Source: Bryoerythrophyllum caledonicum
Taxonomy: Eukaryota > Streptophyta > Bryopsida > Pottiales > Pottiaceae
Length of the DNA stretch: 64,000 nucleotides
Assembly: GCA_963971425.1 (NCBI GenBank)
Contig: OZ020518.1
Span: 17,984,990-18,048,989 of the forward strand
Direction of reading: 5' to 3'
Part shown: one piece after another, positions 45,232-57,521 of the stretch
Layout: every line of letters begins with the position of its first letter
Numbering within the stretch: the stretch's first letter is position 1
The notes under the pieces: model-generated
Databases searched by the model: none
Told to the model about the DNA's origin: nothing
The model's input: the letters and a program-made list of their open reading frames with translations, nothing else
Position numbers and translations under genes: made by a program

Positions 45232-48200
45232 TCACTGTCTCTTGTCGCAAATAGTCTCCTGAACCGATTTAACATGCTGCACAGGAAGCAAAGTAGCCGG
45301 AGTCTTAGACATATGAACCTCAGCTAGAGCAGGCCTCATTTCAGACGGCAAATCAGAGTCGTCAACTGTGAGATCGACGATCTTTAGATCGTTCCTTTGT
45401 CTCCTAAGTCGTGGACGGGGGACACTAATCTTGTCAAGGCAGAGGGAATCAAATTCAGAGCCTGGAGGAAGGTTTGCTTTCCGTTTCAAGGAAACAAATT
45501 CTTCTTCACCTTCTAGGTGAGGATCTCGTGTGCAAAATTCTTTTGCACCCGGCATTGTGACAAAAGTTGCTTGAACAACTGTAGTATTCCTAGTGCGCTA
45601 AGCGGTTCGATGGGCAGTACGGAGTCGAAGTTCCTCCTTGTCATGACCAGTTCCGGGCTTCTCACCCTTAAGAAACTAATAGTAGGCAACAATCTGCATG
45701 AATGCGCAGACCATGTCATCAACAGCGGCGACATAGAGATCGTTCCCTCTTTTGCCGGACTGTTGCAGCCATTTGTTGTGACTGTCTCAGCCAAATTACA
45801 CGAGGGCATTTCCGCAAGCTTGACGTCGGACAAATCCTGCAGTGAGAAAGATTCAGTAGGCATGGTTTGGCAACTGGAGTTCGAAGTGCACTCAAAGACT
45901 CAAAGTGATAACAACACTGCAAGGGAAGACGTGGTTCAGCAGAGGGCAATGGCGACAACGCCTCGAGACTCGTCAAGAACAGATACCTTCGTCGCCAAAA
46001 TGAATGAATGATAAGCACTTGGTTGTTCATGTGAGCAAGCGATGTCGGCTATGTTCAGTTCCCAGAATAGACGATTCCAATTGTATTACAATGTATCGGC
46101 AGCTGATATCGGCGACTTATAATTAGGATAGGAAAAAACCTGGGTAACATGAACTGCCCATAAAAGAAAGAAAAAAACCCAAAAGAAATGGAAAGAAGAT
46201 AGAAAAAACCGAAAGATACAAAAAAAATCAATAAAAAATAATAAATTGTGAATGTAAACATACCAGCAACGAAGAATAAAAAGGTTTAATTTTGAATCGA
46301 ATAGAATGTAAGACTGACTTTGTCAGGCACACTACTAGAATTTGGTAAAAGGAATTAACGACGCAAGTTTTAGTACTGTAGAATGTATAATGAACTAACC
46401 GAATAGAAAGCAATGTACACTGCTAAAGCCCATCAACACTTTTTATAATAAATATATATAAAGAAATATGATTATAAAAGGAACTTACTAGCTACATGAA
46501 TCCGTCCCATTGCCGGTATCTGAAATGCCAGAATGCAAGCCACAGGTCAAGCCTTGGAAGTGCCTCCTCTGTTGCGACACCAGAAGACAATCACCATGCT
46601 CGGATTGCCAAATATCGACTGTGGACATCTTCCAAAGAGATGGAGTCCTTGTATTGCTTGTAGAGACGGCGGTGTTGGTCCTAAAGGTCGGCCCTAATGT
46701 CTGCCTTAGTGTGCTTTTCGAGTGATTGCATCCAATGAATTAGGCAAGTCCTCTCACGATTGTCCATTGGCATTGCAGAGTCGCCCAAACCGTACAAAAT
46801 ATGCACCGCATTCCAGTTCGGCTGAGCGTTGTCCGCCATGAATCCTTTAAAATTTGGGTAAGAGATACCATGCCTCTTTGCAACATTATTGAGACTCTTC
46901 CAGAAAAGTTGTTGGGCAACAACGTCCTCTGGCTGCATATCGCACACAGCAACTATCATGACACGGCAGAATGTAGAATCATAAACATGACAGGCCGTGG
47001 TGGTCCACTCCTTAACGCGTTTCACGTGGTCAAACATTATCCACGCCTCTTTCAAATCGCCTCCAGGTTGCATTCGCTTTACTAAATCAACCCTGCATCC
47101 AGGACCAACTTCGGACATCTTGAAAATAAAAACTTTCTCCGTCTCTGTTCCTTGTTCAGGAAAGCGGTTCTCCCGGATGAATGCCCAGCTACTGGAGCCC
47201 CTCAACTTCGTTATACTGTCCGTAACTCCAAATCGTCGCAAGTATCGGAAAGTGGTCACTTCATTTCGAATATTTGGGGAGGACATCTGCTTGAACTTGT
47301 CCAGAACTGGAATGAGTTCATCAAATGGAAGAACCTTCTGAGGAATACCTTCTGGGCATAATAGTAATTCTCCTAGGTACTCCTTGCTGGCTTCGAGGAC
47401 AATGGCTGATCTAATAGCAGACGGAGTCCGCTCAACTTGTTCGCCTGTTAGGGTTCAAAGTTTGGCACACGAGTCTTTATAATCCCCCTCTTTCACTACA
47501 TGGCAATGCACACCAAGATGAACGCAAGCTCGTGTCATATGGTTGTTCCCATGGACGTAATAAATCTTCGCAGGGCAGCAGGTAATGCAAGTGGGAGGGA
47601 CTTGGCAGATAGCACATACAACAGTGGAATGTGACGGGGGATTACAACCTGGAAAGAATGGAAATGTGGCACTTCCATCCCACTCAATTTCATTATGCTC
47701 TGAGGTTCGATGGACTCGCTTGATATAGTCACATACAGAATTACTGAATCTTAAGTGGCCAAGACACACCGACATTCTAAAAGTAAGATTGAACTCAGAT
47801 TTGATATGCGTTGTCGCTATTCAAGTCCATGCGTGGCCATCATCCCTCTTATCTATTCCATAAAGCTGACCAGCCTTGGATGATTGTGGATACTTCCCCA
47901 TTGAAGGAAGTTCGAATATAACATCGCCATCAAATTCAGGAGGTAGGTAGTCAACCTGCTTAATGGAAATTGTACTATAATCTAACTTCCTTATAACTGA
48001 CTTTGCACCCTTGCGAGTGCTAAGAACTCGCAAGCAATGGAATGTACTTGGAACAAGTGAGAGAGGAAGTTTAGAATAGGGAGGCCCAATTCCTAGAGAC
48101 GGGCAGGGTCTTGAACTTTTGGAGTTGGTTGGAAATCCAAAGCAGAATTGGGTGGCGTAGGATCGATGCACTCATTAACAACAGAAGGGGCCAATTAAAG

Positions 48201-48773
48201 AATCATTGCCGCAGGTTCTAAGCGTGGCCTGGAAGTCGAAAGAGTTGGGTCTGGATAATCGTTTCCAGTAGAGGTAGTAAACTGAAGGCCATCAGCGGAC
48301 CCCGTAGAGTCCATTGCAGTTTTAGATGAGACAGGATTTGTGCACTCACTATTGGAATCATCACTGAGGAGAATAACCGGTAGATCGGGAGGCTCGAGTT
48401 TCACCTTCTGAAGCAAAGGAGTCATATCTGCAGCGGATGTGGAATGTCTAGGGGTTAATGTGTTAGTCACAGTATCAACAGAAGTAACTATAGATCGATA
48501 AACTCGATACCTCCCAAGCTCCAACAACCAGACATCACCCCCTTCACGTTGACAAGATACCTGAGCTAATGTATGAGAAAGCTCGTTTGAGACCGTGTCA
48601 AGAACTTCCTTCTCCAAGTGCAAAGAGTGCTCTAAAAAATGAAACCGCCAAGCAAGACGACTTCCAGAAACAGTGGAGAAGCCAGAAGCACCTAGTGGAA
48701 ATGAAATGAGAAGTGCTTGACCATCTAAGCTGATTAGAAGACATCGAGAAACGTCAATAGGGTCGGAAGCCAT
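45232..48773 (-). pseudogene. MULE-like transposase gene, decayed
   Basis: Starts at ATG 48,773 (MASDPIDVSRCLLISLDGQA). Blocks follow in minus-strand order: a Cys/His cluster at 47,455-47,775 (CAICQVPPTCITCC, RACVHLGVHCH); the transposase core at 46,681-47,286 with VMIVAVCDMQPED, GFMADNAQPNWNAV and CLIHWMQSLEKHT, the D..D..C/H layout of MULE enzymes; an in-frame TAG (ADIRADL-stop) and TGA near 46,600; then WLQQSGKRGNDLYVAAVDDM and an acidic C-terminus (KIVDLTVDDSD) ending at 45,232. Two short hydrophobic-acidic motifs, VILLSDDS and VDLTVDD, resemble SUMO-interacting motifs. The gene has at least six disruptions. Assignment to MULE rests on motif layout; an unnamed related superfamily is possible. 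Confidence 0.6.
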
Positions 48774-50127
48774 TGCCTACAATTGAAAAGGAGATGTCCT
48801 GAAAATTAGAGTAGAGTGAAGGCTGCACTGAAGAATAAAAGGATCTTCGACTGAGAACTGTAAGTTCATTAAGTCGATTAATGTGGTTGCTGAACAACTT
48901 ATTTGAAAACATGAAGTCACTGATAAATAGGCGGTTGGAGGTTGGATTTGAAATGGCCTGCAAACAATAAATATGCCTCCATGTCGATTTCCATATTGAA
49001 ATTTTGAATGCAGAAATATACTGAGCAATACATGGCTGGAACACTTTCTACAGCATTAAGCACAAGAGATAGTTGATGACAAAATTGGGTGGTGCTTGAC
49101 GATTGTTAATACGAAGTGGCGGCTCTTAATTATTAGATTGAGATCCGATTATGATCAAAGCGTTAGTCTCGAAGGGCCCAAAAATGTGTAGTTGATAATG
49201 TCAGCCCCAATTCCTTGTAGACATGCTGACAAGTACGAAAAATAAATATTTTTAGCTGCCTTGATTTTAAGCACCTTCCAGAAATTATACAAATGATACA
49301 CATGGATCATATAAGGCTTCAACTTTTAGAGGGTTGCATTCTAGACATTGTCTAGGATCAGCTTGATTTGGTAGTATGCCAAGGAGGCGTAAGAGAAAGG
49401 CTTTGTATTTCACCAACCCGAAACAGTTGAAGAGGTCGAGGCAAATGAGGGAGTTGAGATCAAATTTTAGGTTAGAAGATGCTGGAGATACTATTAGAGC
49501 ACTGGAGTTTGAGGCAACAAATTATACTTGTCCAGTAGTGCAGGAAGATTGACAAAGAGAGCTGTAGAGTCTGAGATTGATTGAAATGATTGCTGGTCAG
49601 CCGGGAAAGCAGACTTCCAAAACGAGCACAAGTGGAAGCAGTGATGTTGAAGTTGATCGGGACGCTAGTCGAGCTCAATCACAACGGTCTGCTTTGGAAT
49701 CAGGTGATATGACGAGTAACGACGTCCATTAATCACCATAACCTTGTAGAAGAATGTCACCTTAGATATGTATACAATAACAATGATGTTGTTTTTAGAT
49801 GTTACATCTTAATGCCGCGCCTTTTGACGTTGTGATGATCACATACCCGACAACTCATATTGGGTCTCGAAATTAGATATTGGTAATTCATTAGAGCTTA
49901 TTGTATCAAACACATTTTGAGAGAAGTGATCAGCCAACGTTCAATTCATGGTTGAAGTGTAAAATATTTTCTGTGAACTATCACCGCGAAAGACAGTTTT
50001 GTAGATGAAGTTTTTGACTTAGTCGTTGGACGTGATTGCCGTCGCTGTCGGGATGAAGATGACCATCGACGCGTATTTTGCCCTTTTATTTCACTATGGT
50101 GAAAGAGTTCTTTATCTTATTGCAGAG
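48774..50127. other. Intergenic, no recognised gene
   Basis: This is probably the upstream part of the MULE-like element plus unrelated flank. I found no terminal inverted repeat pair and no coding motif. Confidence 0.4.
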
Positions 50128-50637
50128 GATTAGGGTTTGTATACAAAAACAATCAAAAACAAAATCAATAAATACCAACCCCTTATTGATGACATCAGTG
50201 CCCTCGGATGGAAAGTGGACCCCCTTATGGTAATCACAGCCGGCGCTCGCGCCACCACCTTTATCCCATCTATAAAAACCCTAGAAGATACCTTCAAAAT
50301 CCCTATTAATACAATTACTAACACTTTCAAGAATATTAACGTCATTGCCATACAACACGCTATGTCCATCCTTCTACATAAACGCAAAATTGAAAACAAC
50401 CAAGCCCTTCCCGACACACAAGACCCCCCATAAAACTTCCTCTTTATTTTAGTTCATCCATGAATTTGCGATACACACCCTCGTCTCCATCTTTCCCTCC
50501 CCTTCATATTTTCTCTCTCTTCCCTCTCTCCTCCCCCGTCTGCATCCTTCCTTGTTACTTTTGTGGTTGGTGAGTTCTGTGGTTCTTGGCTACTTGATAC
50601 ATAGTATCTACTCTCGAAAGGGGGAAGTAGTTCCAAC
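50128..50637 (+). mobile_element. LINE 3' end, interrupted by Harbinger copy 2
   Basis: 50,137-50,433 is an open frame for the polyprotein C-terminus: KYQPLIDDISALGWKVDPLM, VITAGARATTFIPS, AIQHAMSILLHKRK. Its 3' UTR follows with GGGGGAAGTAGTTCC. The sequence breaks at TTA 50,638-50,640, where the Harbinger-like terminus begins, so the LINE tail is cut. It is 5'-truncated, as usual for LINE insertions. The coding part is open and C-rich on the plus strand. Confidence 0.7.
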
Positions 50638-50640
50638 TTA

Positions 50641-52547
50641 GGGTCAGTTTATACTAAGGTGAAGAAGTGCACCGGTCGGTCAAGAATTTCAGCCCAAGAC
50701 ATGGTTATTTGAGGTAAGGGACGATGTGCCGGAAAAGAGGAAAAGACAATAAAAAAATGTGTCAAGAGGTCTTGACCGGCCATAGTGTAACCACCTAGAG
50801 GAGAAGTGTATCGGATATCTTCATCGGACTACTTCACAAAATGGTCATAGCCGGCTATAGTTGAAACCTCACCGGATAACAAACAACCATTGTATTAAAT
50901 TTTTTAAAAAATTGTATTGATTAAAAAATAAAATATATTTGGCAATGTTTTGGAACTTTTTTCATAACAAGAATTTTTTGAAAATGTTCCACCTCTATAA
51001 GACATCCAAATTAAGGTAAACAAGTAGCTAACAGTATTTTCTTAGTGATTTTTAAGGAAATTATGTGTCCATAGTGGAAAAATTCCATCCTTTAGAGAGT
51101 CAAAGTGGGCTGACCATGTAAAAAATGGTCCAATCCATGTGGTAATTTTTTAAAAAATAAATCCATAGATGTGTTTAAAAATCCAAAACATTGAGAGTTC
51201 TTTGGAAAACATAGTCATGGTTTTTTAGGAGTGAAGAGGCAAAATCCCATGTACATTTTAGTAAGCACTACTCTTCTCTACTATATAATACATACATTAA
51301 TCTTAATCATCCTCTTCAATTTATCTCTTCTACATTGATCTTGAATCATGGACAATCGAAGTGAAAAAATTCTTGTTTCTCTTGCAATCTTCATGGTTTT
51401 GAAGTATATTATTATTTCAATTATGGCGGTTAAAAAAACCATCATTTATCAACATAATGTTGCAATTGATGATGACATCTTTTTTATTTGGGAGCAAAGA
51501 GAGGGTGGTGTGGAAATTCGATCGGCCAACTAGGTATGTGTCACAATTTCTTCTTGGATCATATAGTGCAAGAATGTTTCAAGACCGTTTACGGGTGAGT
51601 AGGCCTACAATTACATATTTGTGTCATTTGCTTAGACCCTTTTTGAGCAAAAACGATACAAAGTTTAGAACTTGTATTCCATTAGAGGTTCAAATTTTAA
51701 TTACATTGCATCGATTGGGTTCCGGTGATGCTTTGCACACACTTGCAGATTTATATGGGATATCAAATCCTAGTGCTTCTATTATTGTTAGAAAGACTTG
51801 TGAGGGGATTAAAAAGTTGTTGCGGCCCTTGGTTTTTCAAAGACCAACACTAGGAAGGATGAAGCAAATAGTTGCAGAAGTTGAGAGTTTGCATGGAATT
51901 CCATACATTCTAGGGGCAATAGATGGTGGCCACATTCCGATTATTGCTCCCAGCATAGATCCCGCATCATATTATTGTAAAAAGGGATTTTATTCCGTTT
52001 TACTCCAATGTGTAGTGGATTATCAATGCAAATTTTGGGATTATGATTTTGGTTGGGCCGGAAGTATACATGATTGGTCACTATTTCAGAAATCAGAAAT
52101 TAGAAAGAGAACTATGAGTGGAGCATTTTTACTGTACAAACTCATCGGAGATGCTGCATATCCAATGCGTCCATGGTTTTATTCACCTTTTAAGGGAGAG
52201 AAGACGGGTCTCTCAAGAGAAAAGCAACACTGGAATTTTCTACAATCAAGCACTCGAGTGGCGGTCGAACGTGCATTTGGCATCTTGAAGGGGAGATGGA
52301 GGATGTTGTTGAAGAGGATTGATATGCCTCTACAAAATATTCCCGACATTGTTACTGCTTGTTTATGCCTCCACAACCTATGCATCATACATGGTGATGA
52401 ATTTGATTTGAATTGGGCGAAAATGCAGTAGAAGATATGAAAAAGACATCATTAGAATCATTCGGTGATCTCAGAAATGTAGATGCATTTCATGTCCTAG
52501 AAGCAGGCATAACTGAAATGAGGAAGATACAAAATCAAGATGTGTAA
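50641..52547 (+). mobile_element. PIF/Harbinger element copy 2 (left end and transposase)
   Basis: TTA 50,638-50,640 precedes GGGTCAGTTTATACTAAGG, which has the length and position of a Harbinger terminus, and its insertion splits a LINE tail. The transposase lies at 51,348-52,547. A possible right end (TAGTATATAAACAGGCA near 52,895) is only weakly similar, so the right boundary is unsettled. No partner DNA-binding gene is seen. Confidence 0.55.
51348..52547 (+). pseudogene. PIF/Harbinger transposase copy 2, nearly intact
   Basis: ATG 51,348 opens MDNRSEKILVSLAIFMVLKY. A frameshift near 51,480-51,530 moves to a long frame that ends at 52,431. The long frame holds the whole catalytic core: LHRLGSGDALHTLADLYGIS (helix-turn-helix-like), GIPYILGAIDGGHIPI (first Asp), WAGSIHDWSLF (second Asp), VAVERAFGILKGRWR (Glu) and PDIVTACLCLHNLC. 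After a second shift near 52,425 the C-terminus continues (NVDAFHVLEAGITEMRKIQ) to TAA 52,545-52,547, matching the tail of copy 1. All DDE residues are kept, unlike the Tc1 copies here. It is closely similar to the 35,390-36,836 gene but has different terminal sequences, so it is a sister lineage. Confidence 0.85.
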
Positions 52548-53168
52548 GTAGAATTCAATGACCCCGTTGAGAATGATACAACTAACTTGGACATTATAAA
52601 CACACAATTAAGCAATTATGCACTTGGCCATTTAAAAGTGCACTTGGGTACAACGGCGGCCATTGTGAACTACAGTGGCAAAATTGAAAAAAAAAAAAAA
52701 TCAAAGAAAAAAAATGTTTTCCAAAGGAAAAAAAATTGAGCTTCTGGAACAATATTACGTACAATCATGGTTGTTCATGTTGGAAGCGATTTTTTGGCAT
52801 TTTCAACTAATTTGTGGTGGCTTCTCGTTAATACTAGATAAATATATATTTAATATAGTTTCACAATATTTCAAAGATAGATTTGAAGGATTGTAGTATA
52901 TAAACAGGCATAATTACAAAAAAACATACTTTATGCAATGGTTGGCAGTTGATTAAAAAATATTCTACGTAGTACATAATGCATACAATGGTGAAAACTA
53001 AATATAGATGCTTCAACAATTGGACTTAGCACCAATAGTAATCACAGCTTTACTCTAAAGGATTAATGACATAATGTCTTACATCACCCTTAGAATATAC
53101 TACTCTTACACATACATTATATATCAATTACCATACACAACTAGTATACTTTCAAAAAGGCACACTAT
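52548..53168. other. AT-rich spacer
   Basis: Poly-A runs near 52,685 and AT-rich DNA. No gene. It may contain the right end of Harbinger copy 2 and the left end of the next element. Confidence 0.4.
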
Positions 53169-56100
53169 CTACTCCATAGAATTTAGGGCTGCTTGCAAAC
53201 GGTAGTCATCGATAGCTTCGGTTTGCATTGCAATATATTGTAGTATGTGAGCCTTTGCCGATTGAAGAATGCAAATCTTGCTTTCAACTTGCACTCCAAA
53301 TACATTGCGCTTTCTCCACCCGCTGGCCCCTGACATGGTTCTTTCCTGAGAGTCTACCCATGAAAAAATGCATGCATCTTTCTCTACCCAACTATGGCTC
53401 TCCCCAGATGGCTCCCAGATTGAGTCCATGCAATTTGCACAGTGCTGTGCAGAAGACCCATGTCCATCAACAACCCTCCTTTGGATGCTGGGCCTATGTC
53501 AACAAACCTTTATTTTAAGTCTCCATCGGTTTTTTCCTTCCTCAATCACTTTCCCCACATAGAATGGTACACCGCCTTCTATTTTTGCTCGATCAACACT
53601 CAAGGCTACAAATTGTCCACAACAGATATCAGATTGTGGATTAAATGGTGGAAATGGGTCGTGGTTACCTTCATTCATTGCTCCTTCTTCGGCTCTTTCC
53701 TCAACATAGTTGCGCTCTGTTCGTTGTGTCCTGCGTAGTGCTTGATTAGAGGGTCTTCCTCTACGAGGACCAAAGTATCCTCGAGCCTCGGCATTTGGAA
53801 GCATCGCCACTACCTGCTCTACGACATCTATCTCGCGATTTTCTTCACCTGTACCATCCATTATATCCAAAGATGCACTCTCTGTAGGTCTGGTGTTGGA
53901 GAACTCTGAAGACCAAAACGGTGAGGAACGATGCTCATTGCTACGATCTTTGTGTGGAAATTGAGGTAAATAGAGTTTCAATCTTTTAGCCTCTATTTTT
54001 GCCTCACGATTCTTGTCCCCATGCTGCAATCTTTGGATGCACCTTTGTTTATATACAATGAAGTCATCTAACACCTTCAACTCCCGTTCGTCGGCTCCAA
54101 ATACTTCCCCAAACGATGGACGTTCATCCCTACTTGGCAACGACCTCAAAGTTTTCGTCCCTGCCTCCGGTCCCCATGGATCCTTGCAATAATATTTGTG
54201 TTGTACTCGAACCTCACGAGTCCCTTCTCGATTGACCATATAGAATCGCATGTAGTGTGGAAATGTTATGCCCACTAATGAATCCTGACCTGTCAATAAG
54301 TGAGGAGTTATGAACAATTTCCAATCCCATACATTCTCTAGCAGTCGGGCGCTAACAAATGCCTCCGTAGGAGATGATCCTCGTTCTATAAGACTCATTA
54401 TTTCCTTCAACGAATCCACGTCCGACCTCTTCAACGTATTTGATATACAACTGAAACGTTGATCAATATCTTTGTGTGTATGGCCGACTATAAGAAAAGA
54501 TAGTTCCACCTCCTGAAAAAACCCCAATGCCACCAATGTAGCACATAGAGCAAACATATAAATGTTTTTGTTCTCGCGTGTGCAGTTGTCCGCCTGGATA
54601 CGCAATGTTGGTGGCAAAAAGCCCTTCCTCTGCAGCACATCTCCTATCACGTACAACAATGTACTCACGACTTGGTTGCTATCGTGTTTGTGGTGAGCCC
54701 CAAACCACACGTCGCAATATAAACCAATCCCATGTACAAGAGCACCACACAGATGGGTCTTCACAAATCGATGTTCAATGTTCTTCACAGTCTGCCGCAT
54801 CCTCGGTACCATGGTCGTGTTTTGGTCCATGCCATCTACCATGATGCACATGTACAACTCAGGGCTAATATAACACGACCTCTTGAATATCCAATAATGC
54901 CTACGTTCTTCCATCTCATTGCATAGATGCAACATAAACAACTCCTTTATCTTTATTCTTGCATCCGCATTGGTGGTTCCCTCCATGGCACATTTATACT
55001 CCCAACAATGATAACACTTTGAAAATCTCGAGAATGGAGGTACCTGAACGTGGGGATACTTCATGCGCCACATCCTCCGGAACGAACTCATAGAAATGGT
55101 TTTGCCATTAGAAATTCTCTTGACCTCCTCGTTCACGTAATTGAATACATCAAATTTGGTTGTATTCATAGGAAGGAGAATGAGAGGCACCACTTCGTTG
55201 TCACTCTTACGGCGAATACAACGATGAGGTTGAGGACAACCAGCTTCATCGACAAACGATTCAAAGCAAGCCTCTGCTGCAGACATTCTAGTGCTCTCTC
55301 TGATCGGATCTGAAAGGGTATTGCCGTGAATTGATGTCACTCTTCCATATATTAAACAGTCCTTCTTCAATTGCTTAAAGCGCCTCTGTGAATATCCAAC
55401 TCCAAGAGCGTAGCAAGCATTGCAAACTTCTTTCCCATCTAACTTTGTTACAAACTTGTCTCGACGAGTTCCTTCCGTCCTTGTTTAAAAAGAAACCAGC
55501 ATCTGTCTCATCCACGTACTTCGTACTGAAAACTCATTAGCCCATGCATTACATCGCATGTCCAATAGATACTTTGCTGGAACGTCTCTCAAACAATTGC
55601 GTTTGCATCCTCCTTGTTCCATTGCAATTTGCACGCTTCTAAGCGATACCTTAGCTGGTGCAGTTTCTGTCAATGATGGCTCTCTTGAATCTCTCCTTCT
55701 CCTATTTTGCATAGAGTAGGGACGACATGTTGGTCTAACATAAGCAAATCCATCTACATGGGGCAAATCTCGGATGTTTGAGGGAGTAGATTGGGAAAAC
55801 GACAAATTTTCATCTACGGCATTTGAAGCATGACTACTGCATCGAGACCTCACGGTGGATCCTGGTGTGTTGATGATCTCAGGAAAATCAAACTCTGGAG
55901 CCATCACTTGTGTAGGTGCTATCTGTGATCCAATGTCACCATGCATACTTGTAATATCAGGTTCTACAGCCACTACACGTAGCAAAGACCGATGCCAACG
56001 AATGATCAAGCCCACACACATGCCAAGGCGTTCTCCTACAGTCTCTCCGGTCCAATGCAATGCATCATCAACCCTAGTGATACGCACCGCCACCTCGAAT

Positions 56101-56399
56101 GGGAACAACTTCGACCCATTCAATTTCATGCCACTTTTGAATGCATGCTCCCTGGTTGCTAAGCCCACCACATCTCCTCTCTGAGAAAGCAATTCTACCG
56201 CCCTTTCTAATTCAAATGACATGATCCCAATAGATCTCTGTTGAATTTGCCTTGCACGTGCTGCTCGTACTAATCGAGCCTCCACAGAGCTATTGGAATG
56301 CATATTATTCCTTTGGATGTGTGGCTGTATCGAAGGAGTCTCAATCGTGCGGCTCTCCATTATCAGTATTGAAAAAATATGAACATTATGGCTGCACAT
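53169..56399 (-). pseudogene. Large DUF7869-like, DDE-type gene with two stops
   Basis: One frame runs 1,077 codons on the minus strand from ATG 56,399 to 53,169, broken only by TAA near 55,482 and TGA near 53,499, the latter next to VC...HRPSIQ where Trp is likely. The N-terminal 300 residues are basic with Cys/His (GGCKRNCLRDVPAKYLLDMR). Then come KEVCNACYALGVGYSQRRFK and CYHCWEYKC (probable zinc-binding). The core is CIMVDGMDQNTT, LRIQADNCTRENKNIYMF and FLIVGHTHKDIDQRFSCIS: acidic residues at RNase H-like spacing, as in the widespread uncharacterised family annotated DUF7869. The C-terminus has acidic and basic segments and a DSIWEPSGESHSWVEKD module. It is probably a transposase of an uncharacterised superfamily, but a domesticated gene cannot be excluded. 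No terminal repeats were found. Confidence 0.75.
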
Positions 56400-56577
56400 T
56401 AGTCAAAATACATGTACTAATTGTTAACCTTCAAAGCACCATTCATCTAATAAAAGATATGGTTCTAAACACGTATTTACTGTTCAAAATTTCATGATAA
56501 TATTGGACCTTTTGATAAAACAGCTTGAAAATGAAAAAAATAAGAATTTGTAGAGCATGAACTCCTTGCACGGAGTC

Positions 56578-57519
56578 TTTAACCCTGAAGGTACAATGAC
56601 AGTCTTACACCAAAAACACTTCAAAATTATTGGATTCTAGTGCAATGAACAATGAACAAAACGAACAAGGATAATTTCTAGTTTTGACCAAAAGATCTCA
56701 ATCAAGACTTATTAAATAATATATAAACAAAATTTCTTAAACTTTGACCGCACGGACTGAAAGATTATAGTGTTTGAAGTCAAGCATATGGTCATATTCT
56801 TCCCTGGTGCTGTAGATCAGCAGACTTTGACTTCACTTGGTGTCAAATTTTTGTACTACACAAGGTCTAAATCCATTACCATCTTGTTAAGCATGATATT
56901 AGTTCCTTGTACACCAATTTTAAGAGGTAGTGGACGGGTGTAGCATATTCAAAACAATTGTGCAAGGAGTGGAGGTTCGAATTTTGTTAATTCACACTTT
57001 AATTTTTGTGAACTTATTATGTTTGAGATTGATAAATTAAATGGCCAATAAGAAGGTTTACACGACATATTGTTGTGGAAAAAATAAAAAGTGAGAAATT
57101 AAAAAATATCTAAGTTTTATGTGGAAAAGAAGAAGTTTTTTTTTACCTTGCCCAACAATGAGTGATAATGTGTGAAAATGTTTGATTTGGGTTGGTAAGC
57201 TAATTTTCACTAAATAGAACTTATTTTGACAATATGAAGGAAAATAATATTACTTGCGAGTACTGAAAATCTCACATTCCATAGAATGTTCTAGCAAAAG
57301 TTTTGGAGGTACTTGAAGTATCTGCTCTCTTCAATTCAAATTCAAAACCCTACAACTGTTTCATCAAATGTCGAATTTAAGGAAAAAATTGTTTTCCCTC
57401 TAAGGTCTTGGTAATGCATGTCTATAGTAAAATTTTCAAAGAGACATATTGGAAATTGACACCATAGGAACCAGACCAAACTTTCAAAAAGTCCATTTTT
57501 CACACTAGATCCTTTAGGG
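56578..57519 (+). repeat. TTAACCCCTAAAGG-family element, copy E
   Basis: Left end TTTAACCCTGAAGGTAC, right end GATCCTTTAGGGA. The interior has CACGGACTGAAAGATTATAG, TCAGCAGACTTTGACTTCAC and the GTAGCATATTCAAAACAATT block seen in other copies. It directly abuts copy D. Confidence 0.65.
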
Positions 57520-57521
57520 AA

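Noticed and set aside
45517..46011. A plus-strand 164-codon frame as a gene
   Set aside because: The minus strand here carries recognisable MULE-element coding blocks; the plus frame has no motif and overlaps them.
55470..55495. TTTAAAC heptamer suggesting programmed -1 frameshifting in the DUF7869-like gene
   Set aside because: The heptamer is not in the phase needed for slippage and the downstream coding continues in the same frame, so a nonsense mutation is simpler.
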